Position numbers and translations under genes: made by a program. DNA of 64,000 bases from CAYNHQ01 sp964397255 (GTDB taxonomy: Bacteria > Bdellovibrionota_G > JALEGL01 > DATDPG01), in contig CAYNHQ010000009.1 in assembly GCA_964397255.1 (NCBI GenBank), positions 54,848 to 118,847 on the forward strand, read 5' to 3'. Below, piece after piece: positions 1-8,596 of the stretch (the first letter of the stretch is position 1; every line of letters starts with the position of its first letter). Below the pieces are notes generated by a model. That model was not told the origin of the DNA. It ran no database searches and saw nothing but the letters and a program-made list of their open reading frames with translations.

Positions 1-1
1 A

Positions 2-409
2 GATGAAGCGAAGATTAAGGGGGAGCGGGTGCTGGTGGTCGAGGATGGTCCTACGCTTACCCATGGTGACATGAGTTTCGGCGCGGGTGTTTTGGCCGCG
101 AAGAAGTTCGGCGCTAAAGAACTCATCGATCCCAAACCCTTTGTGACGGGAAGAATGAAAGAGACCTTTGAACATTATCCGGCCATTCAGGGCCTGCTTC
201 CCGCGATGGGTTACGGCGCCCAGCAGATGAAAGACCTCGAAGCCACCATTAATCGTGTGCCCTGCGATACGGTGCTTATCGCTACACCCATTGACTTACG
301 GCGAGTCTGCAAGATCAAACACGACTCCTGTCGCGTGTTTTATGATCTCGAAGAAATTGGAAAGCCGACCGTCGAAGACCTTCTTAAGAAATTAAAGTCC
401 CATGGCTGA
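2..409 (+). CDS. GTPase related to cyclic 2,3-diphosphoglycerate synthetase, C-terminal part
   Basis: The reading frame is open from the window edge, so the N-terminus is missing; 135 residues are visible. The segment VVEDGPTLTHGDMSFGAG, followed by a conserved AAKKFGA stretch, resembles the C-terminal part of the predicted GTPase family that includes archaeal cyclic 2,3-diphosphoglycerate synthetase. A DTVLIATPIDLRR segment lies further on. The P-loop would be in the missing part. The stop overlaps the next start by 8 bp, so the two genes are probably translationally coupled. The substrate in a bacterium is unknown, and family membership rests on motif memory only. Confidence 0.6.
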   Translation, partial: DEAKIKGERVLVVEDGPTLTHGDMSFGAGVLAAKKFGAKELIDPKPFVTGRMKETFEHYPAIQGLLPAMGYGAQQMKDLEATINRVPCDTVLIATPIDLRRVCKIKHDSCRVFYDLEEIGKPTVEDLLKKLKSHG

Positions 410-1313
410 GATCATTCGTTCGGTCGCCGATTTGAGGGAAAGGTCGGCAAAATCTTTTGCTCAGAGAAAAGATCCGGAAAATGCCCTTCTCTGCCCGCCG
501 GATTCTTTCGATGTCATTGATGTCAAAAATGCTCATATGAAAGATCAAATCGGCCGAGTGAATAAAAAGAAAGCGCAGGCAGAATGGCAGGCGCTCTGCG
601 AAGCGATCATAGCTTCAGGCCGTCAAGTGCAATTGATAGAGGCGACGAAAGGATTGGAAGATATGGTTTTTTCCGCCAATCCTGTGTTGGTGGGCGATAC
701 TCCGGAGGGAAAGAAAATTTGTCTTCTTTCAAACATGAAGCATCCGTCGCGAAAGAAGGAGGTTCCAGCGTATGAAAAATGGTTCGCTGCACGTGGATAT
801 GCAATTGCGAAGCTGAGCCGCCCCGAATGGAATTTTGAAGGCGAGGGGGATGCCCTTTGGCATCCCAATCGGAGACTTTTGTGGGGAGGATTTGGTTTTC
901 GGACGGTGCCCGAAGTCTATAAAGAAATCTCTGAACTTTTCTCCACGCCCGTAGTCACTGTTCAATTGCTTGACGAACGCTTTTACCATTTGGATACGTG
1001 TCTTTGTCCCCTTTCCGAAACGGAAACTCTTTATTGCGCCGAAGCCTTTCAACCGGAAGGAGTCGAATTGATCCACGCACTCTTTACGAAAGCATTCGCA
1101 GTACCATTAGATGAAGCGGCCAAGGGATTTGCCTGCAATGCCCTGGTTTTAGGGAAGAAAGTTCTCATTCAAAAAGGAAATCGATTTACAAACGAAACTC
1201 TCCGGAAATGGGGCTACCAGCCGATGGAGTTGGAAACCGGTGAGTTCATGAAGTCAGGCGGCTCGGTCTTTTGTATGAAGATGATGGTGTTTGGTGAAAG
1301 TTCCTCAGGGTGA
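402..1313 (+). CDS. DDAH/arginine deiminase-type hydrolase (amidinotransferase superfamily)
   Basis: This 303-residue protein has the superfamily catalytic layout: an acidic motif FEGEGD (residues 145-150), a histidine in YHLDTCLCPL (His196), and a C-terminal catalytic cysteine in KSGGSVFC (Cys291). Enzymes of this fold attack guanidino carbons (arginine, dimethylarginine) through a covalent cysteine adduct. The length is close to dimethylarginine dimethylaminohydrolases and shorter than bacterial ArcA. It overlaps the upstream GTPase gene by 8 bp. Its end overlaps the convergent protease gene by 9 bp. The substrate cannot be decided from sequence; dimethylarginine or another guanidino compound is likely. 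Confidence 0.8.
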   Translation: MAEIIRSVADLRERSAKSFAQRKDPENALLCPPDSFDVIDVKNAHMKDQIGRVNKKKAQAEWQALCEAIIASGRQVQLIEATKGLEDMVFSANPVLVGDTPEGKKICLLSNMKHPSRKKEVPAYEKWFAARGYAIAKLSRPEWNFEGEGDALWHPNRRLLWGGFGFRTVPEVYKEISELFSTPVVTVQLLDERFYHLDTCLCPLSETETLYCAEAFQPEGVELIHALFTKAFAVPLDEAAKGFACNALVLGKKVLIQKGNRFTNETLRKWGYQPMELETGEFMKSGGSVFCMKMMVFGESSSG

Positions 1314-2942
1314 TGTGAGAAATCCCCTTCGCTTCAAAATCGGTGTCATTGTCGAGATGTGTGTTCCGCCGTAAAGACCTTGGTCTGCCACAACAAGAGC
1401 ACGCGCCGCGTCTTCCATCGTGGCATTTCCTCCGAGAGAAAAATGATGTTCCAAAACGAGCCTATCGACAACGACCTTGTCGGCAAGACCGATCATTAGA
1501 TCCCAAAGAGTCGCGGACCAAACCATACCGGCATCGTGGATTTCACCTCTTGCGTCTTCGGGGTAGTGCAGAAATTTCCCCTGCACCACTCCGTCCCCCA
1601 CACGTCCTGGCCAAAATTCATTGTGTCCATCCCACACAAAGACCCAGTTATTGTGAAAATCGGGAGAGCGGTAACGATTTGAACTCATTGCCCAATAGTC
1701 ACCGAAACCTTCTCCCATCGCTCGCTCATCTTTTCCGCCCCAATCCTTATTCACCGATTGTTGAATGGCGTGACCGTATTCATGGAGAATGACGTCTGGG
1801 TCTTCGGCATCATCCACGCCTCCTTCTCCGAAACCGAGGCTATCTGTGGAAGGGAGATAAAATGAGTTGTCATCCTCCGTGGCGTGGGCATCAAAAGGAA
1901 TGGCCCGCATTTGAATCCCCGGTGCATTTTTTCCGTCGAATCCAAGAGACTCGATGTATCTCTGTGAGCGATCAATATGATAATACGTATTCACTTCTTC
2001 GAATCGAGGGTCGTTCCGATGATAGCGAAATTCTGTGGGATTCGTGGCGGTGGCTAAGGGTCTTTCGGGGGTTCCAAATTCAATCGACCGCGAGAAGAGT
2101 CCCCGAAGGCGAAAGAGCCCTGTAGAGGAATCAGCCGGATCGAGGTCAAGCAAAGGCATTTCTTTCTCGGCGCTTTGGAATAAAAGGGAATCCGTGTCAT
2201 TCCCGTCTTTGAGGTCGTCTCGGCGAAGGGCTGATCGCGGATCGGGGTCAAAAACTACTCCACGTCCTCTTTGGTGAAAGGCCATGCGGTTTTCCACGGA
2301 AACGACCTCACCTGTGGAGGCACTGACCCATACATAATAATCTCCTGAGAGATCCGAAGGAACGACGGTGGTACGGTAACAGAGCCAAGCTGTTTGAGCG
2401 GAAGCAAAAATTTCTCTTACGACCACTGGCTCGACAAGGAGTCCGTTCCACCAATGTTGTTTTGGCGATATTGGTTTTCCCATCTTGTCCGTGGTGAAGA
2501 CTGCCCTCGATGCCGCGCCCGACTGAACAAAGGAAACAGCAATGTTTCGTGCATTGGTTTCGCCGATATCATTTCGAGTCGCGGCCAAAAGAGGGCGAGG
2601 AACCATCGCTTGATTGACAATCTCCAGTGGCTGCCCCTGGTGAGAAATGAGGACCAAAACGTCGGCGCGGTAGACGGGTATTCCGTTCATCACCTGGCGA
2701 TACTTCGCGCGTCTCCCCGCGAGTGTGACGAATTCCTCTTCTTTTTGAAGTTCAGAGGTGACATCGTCGAAGCCAAGCTCGTGAGCATAGGTTTTAAGAA
2801 GCTCATCGGGGGTTTGGTGGGGGAGCGCCGCGGCTTGTGGTGAGGGTGAAAAATAAATGTAGCGTTGAGCGGCATCGGCAGAAACCAGAACGACTCCAAA
2901 ATAAATAAAAACGAAGCCGCTTAGGCTTCGTGCAAAATTCAT
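1305..2942 (-). CDS. Secreted zinc metalloprotease (FTP domain, thermolysin/fungalysin-like)
   Basis: The 545-residue precursor begins with a signal peptide (hydrophobic FVFIYFGVVLVSADA). An FTP-type propeptide region follows (about residues 40-220). The catalytic domain has HEYGH near residue 388 and GEGFGDYW about 20 residues later, giving the HExxH plus downstream Glu zinc site of gluzincins (M4/M36 type). A GTG codon lies directly before the chosen ATG; GGAGGGA sits just upstream, so either could be used. It is a plausible substrate of the type II secretion system in this window (inference). A terminator-like hairpin lies within the signal-peptide codons and is described separately. Confidence 0.85.
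   Translation of the reverse strand: MNFARSLSGFVFIYFGVVLVSADAAQRYIYFSPSPQAAALPHQTPDELLKTYAHELGFDDVTSELQKEEEFVTLAGRRAKYRQVMNGIPVYRADVLVLISHQGQPLEIVNQAMVPRPLLAATRNDIGETNARNIAVSFVQSGAASRAVFTTDKMGKPISPKQHWWNGLLVEPVVVREIFASAQTAWLCYRTTVVPSDLSGDYYVWVSASTGEVVSVENRMAFHQRGRGVVFDPDPRSALRRDDLKDGNDTDSLLFQSAEKEMPLLDLDPADSSTGLFRLRGLFSRSIEFGTPERPLATATNPTEFRYHRNDPRFEEVNTYYHIDRSQRYIESLGFDGKNAPGIQMRAIPFDAHATEDDNSFYLPSTDSLGFGEGGVDDAEDPDVILHEYGHAIQQSVNKDWGGKDERAMGEGFGDYWAMSSNRYRSPDFHNNWVFVWDGHNEFWPGRVGDGVVQGKFLHYPEDARGEIHDAGMVWSATLWDLMIGLADKVVVDRLVLEHHFSLGGNATMEDAARALVVADQGLYGGTHISTMTPILKRRGFLTSP
2903..2931 (-). terminator. Terminator-like hairpin inside the metalloprotease signal-peptide codons
   Basis: On the minus strand, ACGAAGCC and GGCTTCGT form a perfect 8-bp stem around a 5-nt loop. 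A T-rich tract (TTTTTATTTATTTT, starting with the last stem base) follows at once. This is the shape of an intrinsic terminator, yet it lies within the first 15 codons of the protease gene on its own coding strand. It could act in attenuation or be a chance product of Phe/Tyr/Ile codons in a signal peptide. Confidence 0.5.
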
Positions 2943-3024
2943 CACAATTTCCCTCCTTCAAAAGAAAATCGTTGTGAGTGTACTGAAGAGAAGCCGATGA
3001 GGCCAGAGGATTCTATTTTCGTGG

Positions 3025-3867
3025 CTAGATTTCGGAGATCAGATCTTCATAGGCTTGAGCCGTGGCTTCTAGAGTTAACTTTGAACGTGCCGTCTCGATC
3101 ATTTCGCGCGCCCGGTTCCATTCCGTTGTCCCAATCGATTCTTTAAGACGCTTCACGTCCTCGCGAACTTTTTCTAAGTTCAAAGGGTCGCGCAGATAAA
3201 ATGGGTAGTCTTTCCCGAGAAGTTCCACGCATCCCGGCTCGGCGCCGGTTAAAAACACGGCTTGAAGTGCGGCCACGTTTGCCAACTTGATTACGGATTT
3301 GGTGGGGTCCATTCGTGCCGAAAAGTGGGCATTGTAGTTTCGAATTTCCTCCCTCCAACCTGGATTTTGATGAAATGAAACCAAATGAAGCTCAGGGATT
3401 TCTCCATGAAGAAATGCGGAACTTTCCGGCTCGCCGATGTAAACCAGTCGACATTCCTTTTGTGAAACTTGGTGAGGTTTCAACTCGGGGTCGGCATGAT
3501 GATAGATCGTTTTGATCGCGGTTTGCGAGGAGAGGCTCCTGCCGAGCTTCGCTCGCATCTCTTCCGTTCCCGCAATCACCGCATTCGCTGCAGCCGGAAT
3601 TCCTCGAAATGCCGTGAAGTCAATCGCGTCGTAAACGATCCGATTCCCTTTCCACCGAAGCCAATGGGAAAAAAGGGGCGAGCTTTTTATACATACAATG
3701 ATGGAATTTCGTAGATCACTGAGTGCGAATGGAGCGGGTCCCATACGAAAACTGGCATCATAGCCTCGTTTGGAAAGAGCTTGTGCCACCTGCATTCCCC
3801 GCATCATCGAAGAGGGGCGCCTTTTGACCGCCCAGAAAACGATCTTTTGGTTTCGATTAGTCGGCAA
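3025..3867 (-). CDS. Glycosyltransferase-like protein
   Basis: The 280-residue protein starts with IVFWAVKRRPSSMMRGMQVAQALSKRG, resembling the first strand and helix of GT-B glycosyltransferases that rebuild a donor-binding Rossmann fold. An IVYDAIDF segment in the middle is typical of the sugar-transferase N-domain. The C-terminal half holds a KLANVAALQAVFLTGAEPG stretch that could be the donor site. The chosen start is TTG, overlapping the upstream PilZ gene by 11 bp, so the two are probably co-transcribed. It is shorter than typical GT4 enzymes (about 370 residues), and donor and acceptor are unknown. Confidence 0.5.
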   Translation of the reverse strand: MPTNRNQKIVFWAVKRRPSSMMRGMQVAQALSKRGYDASFRMGPAPFALSDLRNSIIVCIKSSPLFSHWLRWKGNRIVYDAIDFTAFRGIPAAANAVIAGTEEMRAKLGRSLSSQTAIKTIYHHADPELKPHQVSQKECRLVYIGEPESSAFLHGEIPELHLVSFHQNPGWREEIRNYNAHFSARMDPTKSVIKLANVAALQAVFLTGAEPGCVELLGKDYPFYLRDPLNLEKVREDVKRLKESIGTTEWNRAREMIETARSKLTLEATAQAYEDLISEI

Positions 3868-4555
3868 GAAATGTTTTCAGTTCGTCGTCCTTTTCATTTT
3901 CGAGAGGGAGAAATTTTAACGCCATTCCTTTCGCCTCTTCTTCCGTGGCTTTCTCATTCACACGGACGACTTCAGCGGCCAAATCGAAATCCTTGCCGGA
4001 AGTAGGATGAATAATGACAACTTGTATTTTAGTGCCGATCGATTTAAGCACAGGAGTGGATAGAAACATTCCTCCCTGGCTCAAATTTTTTGTCACAAAC
4101 GACTCTAGATTTTTCTTTGTCTTAAATCGGACCATGAACGACGATTCCGTCCGAGGGTCTTTTCGTCTCTCTTGTTCCGGCTCATGCGTGGGTGTCGGGC
4201 AAGGTCCAGAAGTAGAAGCAGATTCCCCCGCATCAAGTTGTTCCACGAGAGAAACATACTCGATCCAACGGTCGCGATCCTTCGAGGCGAGCTCCATGAA
4301 GTGAACGCCTATTCCCTTGATGTCCTCACGACTTCCCTGCCACGTGATTCGACCGAAAATTTCGAGGGATTTGTTGTCCGGCGGGATGAAGAACCGAAGG
4401 CGAACCAAACCATTCACGGCTCGCTTCGATTCTCCACGAATAAATACGCCGTTTCGGCTGACGTTTACCGTCGTGCTTTCCGTCTTCGATTTCTCGATGA
4501 ATTCAACACGAATCCGTGAGGAAATGCGTGGATGCTTTCTTCCCGACTTTTCCAC
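3857..4555 (-). CDS. Tandem PilZ-domain protein
   Basis: The protein has 232 residues and two PilZ domains. The first (about residues 5-105) has RKHPR and NVSRNG; the second (about 130-232) has ERRKDPR and NLSQGG. These match the arginine motif and the (D/N)xSxxG motif that bind cyclic di-GMP in canonical PilZ domains. No catalytic or membrane domain is present, so it is probably a cytoplasmic c-di-GMP receptor or adaptor. The start is GTG with GGGGA upstream. The end overlaps the glycosyltransferase-like gene, which may be its functional partner (inference). Confidence 0.85.
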   Translation of the reverse strand: MEKSGRKHPRISSRIRVEFIEKSKTESTTVNVSRNGVFIRGESKRAVNGLVRLRFFIPPDNKSLEIFGRITWQGSREDIKGIGVHFMELASKDRDRWIEYVSLVEQLDAGESASTSGPCPTPTHEPEQERRKDPRTESSFMVRFKTKKNLESFVTKNLSQGGMFLSTPVLKSIGTKIQVVIIHPTSGKDFDLAAEVVRVNEKATEEEAKGMALKFLPLENEKDDELKTFLAD

Positions 4556-4583
4556 TCAATTTCCCCACGATTCGGTCAATGGT

Positions 4584-4778
4584 TTAAAGATCTCGTGCGC
4601 GGAGAGTAGAACGCCGATTAGCCTTCGCTCTTTCCACTGCTCTGCCTACTAAATCGGCTACCGCACCGCTTAACGCTGGTAAAAACTCCGACGAGGTCAT
4701 GCACTTTTTCGACTTAATTAGCGCCCGAACCTTGCTTCCAACAACCAACGCTTCTTTACCACCCTTTTTCTTTGCCAT
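4584..4778 (-). CDS. Small bacterial histone-fold DNA-binding protein (DUF1931-like)
   Basis: This 64-residue basic protein starts MAKKKGG, continues VGSKVRALIKSKKCMTSSEFLPALSGAV, and ends RAKANRRSTLRARDL. The short helix, long helix and short helix layout, together with the terminal RxTxxxxD motif, match the bacterial histone family typified by Bdellovibrio Bd0055, which forms dimers on DNA. The ATG at 4776-4778 is chosen because AAAAGGAGG lies 7 nt upstream; a longer frame to 4823 has no such site. A near-consensus promoter sits just upstream (4805-4833). It is monocistronic or nearly so, consistent with high expression. DNA binding is inferred from the family. Confidence 0.82.
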   Translation of the reverse strand: MAKKKGGKEALVVGSKVRALIKSKKCMTSSEFLPALSGAVADLVGRAVERAKANRRSTLRARDL

Positions 4779-4804
4779 GTGATGGCCTCCTTTTATGGGC
4801 CGAA

Positions 4805-4833
4805 TGTATAACCGGTTCACCACGCTCTGTCAC
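4805..4833 (-). promoter_or_regulatory. Sigma70-type promoter of the histone gene
   Basis: On the minus strand, GTGACA (4833-4828) and TATACA (4810-4805) are 17 bp apart. This predicts a transcript starting near 4798, about 20 nt before the histone ATG, with AAAAGGAGG inside that short leader. The element begins right after the stop of the upstream AsmA-like gene. Confidence 0.55.
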
Positions 4834-4835
4834 GA

Positions 4836-5765
4836 TCATCGCCTTCCGCAAGTGAGGCTGAATTCCAGTTTTCCGTTTCCTCTCTTTTTCTCTTCGCCCT
4901 CGCACATCGGAAGAAATTGCGTAATGGGAGCGATCGTCCCCTTTTGAATGAAACCACGCACCTTCCATTCCCTGTTCGAAATACAAATGGTCACCTGTGA
5001 GGCTTGAACCCACGATTGAAAACTTCCATCATGAATTCCGGAAATCGAAAGTTCGCTGATATCCATTCCGCGAAAGTCGATGTTCTCCAAAAGAGAAGGG
5101 GGTTCGGGAGTCGGGGTGGGAGGGGGACGTAGATAGGCGGGCAGATCGGGCGTCGGACGCGGGGTAGGGATACCGGCCAATTCTCTTGAACGCGCTTCGA
5201 TCTTTTGAGTGATCGCATTCGGTGTGGAGGTTGATTTTGGAACTTTCGGCGGAATTTTGCGGCCTCTAGGCCAAAACGAATTCCACATTTCGGAATCATT
5301 GGGGTCAAATAAAACCTCCGCTCGAGGAATGGATAATCGTATTCCTCGCTCCGAAGAGAAAAGAGTGTTTAAAACGAGGAGGAATTTCCCCGAATTTCCT
5401 TTGGCGACTTCACGTCCATCTTTGCTCGCTAATTCGACTGTGGAAGCGGCTACGCCTGGATATGGAACCAGTACCAATTTTGTTTCACCTAATCGCAATT
5501 CGAATGGAGCGTGGGAATTGATTCTTTGAAGAACGCTCTTTCTATGCTCATCAATGGAAATGAACTGTGAGATGGCCCAAAGTACACCTCCCAGAAAGAG
5601 AAGCGCGACACCCACCTTAAGGAGGAGCAGGATAAAGTTCTTTACGAGGTACACCGGTATGGAGAATCTTAACAAAATCAGCTTCTTCGACAACTCTAAG
5701 ACTACGGGGCGCCGTTCCCGAATTGGGTTAGATTTTTTCCGCGAAATCTGCAATGATGCCTCCAT
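4836..5765 (-). CDS. AsmA-like/uncharacterised envelope protein
   Basis: The predicted 309-residue protein has a basic N-terminus, one strong membrane segment (NFILLLLKVGVALLFLGGVLWAI) and an extracytoplasmic part. The stretch after the membrane helix (FELRLGETKLVLVPYPGVAASTVEL) resembles the start of AsmA-family proteins, which act in outer-membrane lipid homeostasis. A Pro/Thr-rich linker with repeated PTP units separates it from a C-terminal domain. The ATG at 5765 is chosen because a longer start (5876) would overlap the divergent PilZ gene, but no clear ribosome site supports it. Its function is unknown. Confidence 0.5.
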   Translation of the reverse strand: MEASLQISRKKSNPIRERRPVVLELSKKLILLRFSIPVYLVKNFILLLLKVGVALLFLGGVLWAISQFISIDEHRKSVLQRINSHAPFELRLGETKLVLVPYPGVAASTVELASKDGREVAKGNSGKFLLVLNTLFSSERGIRLSIPRAEVLFDPNDSEMWNSFWPRGRKIPPKVPKSTSTPNAITQKIEARSRELAGIPTPRPTPDLPAYLRPPPTPTPEPPSLLENIDFRGMDISELSISGIHDGSFQSWVQASQVTICISNREWKVRGFIQKGTIAPITQFLPMCEGEEKKRGNGKLEFSLTCGRR

Positions 5766-5790
5766 CTTGGGCCCTAGGGAGGAGAGCGTT

Positions 5791-6081
5791 ATGGGAGAAA
5801 AGCGTGGTTTTGATCGACGCGATCTTCGAGCACTGGTTCGATTCGAAGGTGTAGTTGAAGGAGAAGAGTTTTCCATTTATTCCCGAGCGATGAATGTCAG
5901 TGATGGGGGCGTCTTTTTAGCTACACATTACTTGCTCGATCCTGGAACTGAGCTTCTTCTTCATATACAGGACCCCAGCGGATTGGAATCGGTGCGTGAA
6001 GCGAAAGTGGTTCGCATCGCCGCGCGCGCGGATGATGCAGATCCGTTTCATACCGGGATCGGCGTTCAGTTCGTCGTTTAA
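5791..6081 (+). CDS. Single PilZ-domain protein
   Basis: This 96-residue protein is essentially one PilZ domain: DRRDLRALVRF holds the arginine motif, NVSDGG the second c-di-GMP motif, and the end has TGIGVQFV. The start at 5791 has GGGAGGAG 7 nt upstream; a longer frame to 5554 is antisense to the AsmA-like gene and rejected. It lies 30 bp upstream of the ABC transporter operon in the same direction, so it may be the operon's first gene. It is probably a c-di-GMP-responsive adaptor. Confidence 0.8.
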   Translation: MGEKRGFDRRDLRALVRFEGVVEGEEFSIYSRAMNVSDGGVFLATHYLLDPGTELLLHIQDPSGLESVREAKVVRIAARADDADPFHTGIGVQFVV

Positions 6082-6111
6082 GCCCCGTCTGATATCCTTT
6101 TCCGCTTCGAT

Positions 6112-6849
6112 ATGATTGTTGAAGCGAAAGGACTTTGGAAAAAATTCGGAGATTTTGAAGCGGTACGAGGAATTGACCTCCACATCCGTCCAGGGGAGTG
6201 TTTTGGCATTTTAGGGCCCAATGGCGCCGGGAAAACGACGACCATTCGAACCATTCAGTGTGTATCCGTTCCGACGGCCGGCGAGTTAAAAGTTTTTGAT
6301 CTCGAAGCCCGGACTCATCCGCGGGAAATTAAATCAAGGATCGGGGTATGCCAGCAGGAAGATTGTCTCGATCCCGACTTCACCGTACTTCAAAATCTTT
6401 TGGTCTTTGCTCGCTACTTCGGTATTCCGAAGAAAGAGGCCCGACGTCGGGCCCTCGCGCTTCTTACATTTTGGGGCCTCGAAGAAAAAGTATCTTCGAC
6501 GATTCGGGAACTTTCGGGGGGACTCAAACGGCGTCTCATGATTGCTCGATCACTCATCAATCAGCCGAATCTTCTTATATTGGATGAGCCTACGACGGGG
6601 CTGGATCCTCAATCCAGGCATCAAGTCTGGGAACGAATTCGAGAACTTCGTAAAGAAGGGAAAACAATTCTTCTGACGACCCATTACATGGATGAAGCCG
6701 AAATCCTTTGCGACCGATTGATCATTATGGACCACGGCAAAATTTTGGTGGAGGGAGGCCCGGCAGAGCTTATCCGCGCGCATCTCCCGGGCGGCGGCAC
6801 CCTCGAAGATCTGTTTTTAAAACTCACGGGCAGGGCTCTTCGAGAATGA
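6112..6849 (+). CDS. ABC transporter ATP-binding protein
   Basis: The 245-residue ATPase has Walker A GPNGAGKTT (from residue 35), the Q-loop region CQQEDCLDPD, signature LSGGLKRR, Walker B LLILDEPTTGLDP and a switch histidine in TTHYMDEAE. It resembles the DrrA/NodI group, which pair with ABC-2 permeases to export drugs, lipids or polysaccharide intermediates. Its stop overlaps the permease start by 4 bp (ATGA). The substrate is unknown; the downstream genes suggest a link to the cell envelope. Confidence 0.9.
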   Translation: MIVEAKGLWKKFGDFEAVRGIDLHIRPGECFGILGPNGAGKTTTIRTIQCVSVPTAGELKVFDLEARTHPREIKSRIGVCQQEDCLDPDFTVLQNLLVFARYFGIPKKEARRRALALLTFWGLEEKVSSTIRELSGGLKRRLMIARSLINQPNLLILDEPTTGLDPQSRHQVWERIRELRKEGKTILLTTHYMDEAEILCDRLIIMDHGKILVEGGPAELIRAHLPGGGTLEDLFLKLTGRALRE

Positions 6850-7631
6850 AAATATTTTCAAACATCAGCCTGCTTTCATTGCGCGTATGGCAGCGAAATG
6901 TGGATGTTTACCGGATCACGTGGGCAACGAACCTCATTCCGCCATTTATGGAACCCATTCTCTATTTGGTTGCATTCGGTGCGGGCGTAGGGGCTCTCGT
7001 GAAAGAGATTAGCTACCGGGGAGACGTCGTCAGTTATACCGCCTTTATCGCTCCAGGAATGATCGCGACACAAGCCATGTTTCAAGCTTTTTATGAAACG
7101 ACGTTTTCAACATTCGTTCGAATGACATTTCAAAATACGTTTGAAGGGATGATTGCCACACCCCTGTCATTAGAAGATATCATGCTGGGTGAACTCCTTT
7201 GGGGTACCACAAAGTCGTTTATTGGGTGCACCCTGATGCTGATCGCTATTTCATTTTTTGGAATCATGCGCTTCCCCGAAGCGCTGATTGTATTACCTCT
7301 TTCATTTCTCGCGGGGATGTTTTTCTCCGGGTTGGGAATGATTTTTACAAGCTGGGTTCCAAGAATCGATCTCTTTAATTTTCCCACATTTCTATTTGTC
7401 ATGCCGATGTTTTTGTTCTCGGGGACTTTCTTCCCTCTGGAAGTTCTTCCACAGTGGGCGCAATGGACCGCGAAAATTCTTCCGCTCACCCATGTGGTAG
7501 ATGCCATGCGGGAAGCCACCCTTGGGAAATGGTCCAGCGGCATTTGGAGTGATCTCACGTATTTGGTGATCACCACCCTCCCGGTGGACTTCGCGGCCAT
7601 TTATTTCATGAAACGAAGAATGGTGAAATAA
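6846..7631 (+). CDS. ABC-2 type transporter permease
   Basis: The 261-residue membrane protein has about six hydrophobic segments and an ABC-2 pattern (TWATNLIPPFMEPILYLVAFG near the start; FPLEVLPQWAQ and LPLTHVVDAMR near the end, as in the NodJ/DrrB group). The start at 6846 overlaps the ATPase stop (ATGA), and its stop overlaps the LdcA start (TAATG), so the genes are translationally coupled. With the upstream ATPase it would form a four-component exporter. Confidence 0.88.
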   Translation: MKIFSNISLLSLRVWQRNVDVYRITWATNLIPPFMEPILYLVAFGAGVGALVKEISYRGDVVSYTAFIAPGMIATQAMFQAFYETTFSTFVRMTFQNTFEGMIATPLSLEDIMLGELLWGTTKSFIGCTLMLIAISFFGIMRFPEALIVLPLSFLAGMFFSGLGMIFTSWVPRIDLFNFPTFLFVMPMFLFSGTFFPLEVLPQWAQWTAKILPLTHVVDAMREATLGKWSSGIWSDLTYLVITTLPVDFAAIYFMKRRMVK

Positions 7632-8596
7632 TGGCATTTATCGCGGCGACTCGAAATCAACGGAGGGTCATTCCTCCTCCACATTTGGCTCCACCCCTTA
7701 AAACGGGGGGTGTGGTCCGCGTGGTGGCGCCTGCCAGCCCTTTTCTCCCGTCTCGTTTTAAGAGTGGCGTGACTTGGCTGGTTCGCCATGGCTTCCGCGT
7801 TCAGTTTGAACGAGGAATTTTTTCGCGGGCCAGTTATTTGGCAGGCAGCGACGATCGTCGTCGAGTGGAATTTCAACGAGCCTGGCGGGATCGCTCCACC
7901 TCAGCGATTTTTTCTGCGCGTGGAGGATACGGGTCCATGCGCCTTTTTGGCTCAGGCCCATTGGTTCCCGCTCATGCGAACAAGATATTTATGGGTTTGA
8001 GCGATCTGACAGTTCTGCTCAATCACGTTTCGGCCACGACGGGTTTGGTGACTATCCATGGTCCGATGTTAGCGGGGAATTCGTTTCTCGCTCTTTCCGA
8101 AAAGAGGAGAGTTCGACTCTTTCGGAGTCTTGAAAAAGGTGCGCCCAGGGAACTTCGCGCTCCCATTGACTATCGTGTTTTTTCACCGGGAGTCGCCATG
8201 GGTCGCCTTTGGGGAGGAAACCTTACGATGGTGTGCGCAACGCTGGGCACACCGCAGGAAATTCCCTTTCGCAATGCCTTTCTTTTTCTAGAGGAAGTTA
8301 ACGAGCTACCTTTCCGAATCGACCGAATGTTGACGCAACTGGAGCAAAGTGGCCGACTCTCCCAAATTCGGGCGCTCATTTTGGGTGATTTTCTAGGACC
8401 CAAAGGGAATGTGTATAAACCGGAATTTGTGGGTTTGATGGCAAAGCGTGCTCTACGAGGAAGAAGAATTCCAATCTTGATCGGTGTGCGCGCCGGACAT
8501 CGCAGGAACGACGTCTGGTTGCCGATCGGCGGCCCCTGTTCGATTACTGCGCGCGGTGAGCGGCTTCTTCTTTCCCCCCTCGTTTCAAACGCATGA
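7631..8596 (+). CDS. ldcA: Muramoyltetrapeptide (LD-) carboxypeptidase, family S66
   Basis: The 321-residue enzyme matches S66 serine peptidases, which remove the terminal D-alanine of murein tetrapeptides in the cytoplasm during recycling. The nucleophile motif GLSDLT, the glutamate motif LEEVNE and the histidine motif AGHRRNDVWLPIG give the Ser-Glu-His set of LdcA. The N-terminal VVRVVAPASP is typical. It starts in a TAATG overlap with the permease and ends in an ATGA overlap with the next gene. Its product, the tripeptide, is the substrate of Mpl two genes downstream. Confidence 0.88.
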   Translation: MAFIAATRNQRRVIPPPHLAPPLKTGGVVRVVAPASPFLPSRFKSGVTWLVRHGFRVQFERGIFSRASYLAGSDDRRRVEFQRAWRDRSTSAIFSARGGYGSMRLFGSGPLVPAHANKIFMGLSDLTVLLNHVSATTGLVTIHGPMLAGNSFLALSEKRRVRLFRSLEKGAPRELRAPIDYRVFSPGVAMGRLWGGNLTMVCATLGTPQEIPFRNAFLFLEEVNELPFRIDRMLTQLEQSGRLSQIRALILGDFLGPKGNVYKPEFVGLMAKRALRGRRIPILIGVRAGHRRNDVWLPIGGPCSITARGERLLLSPLVSNA

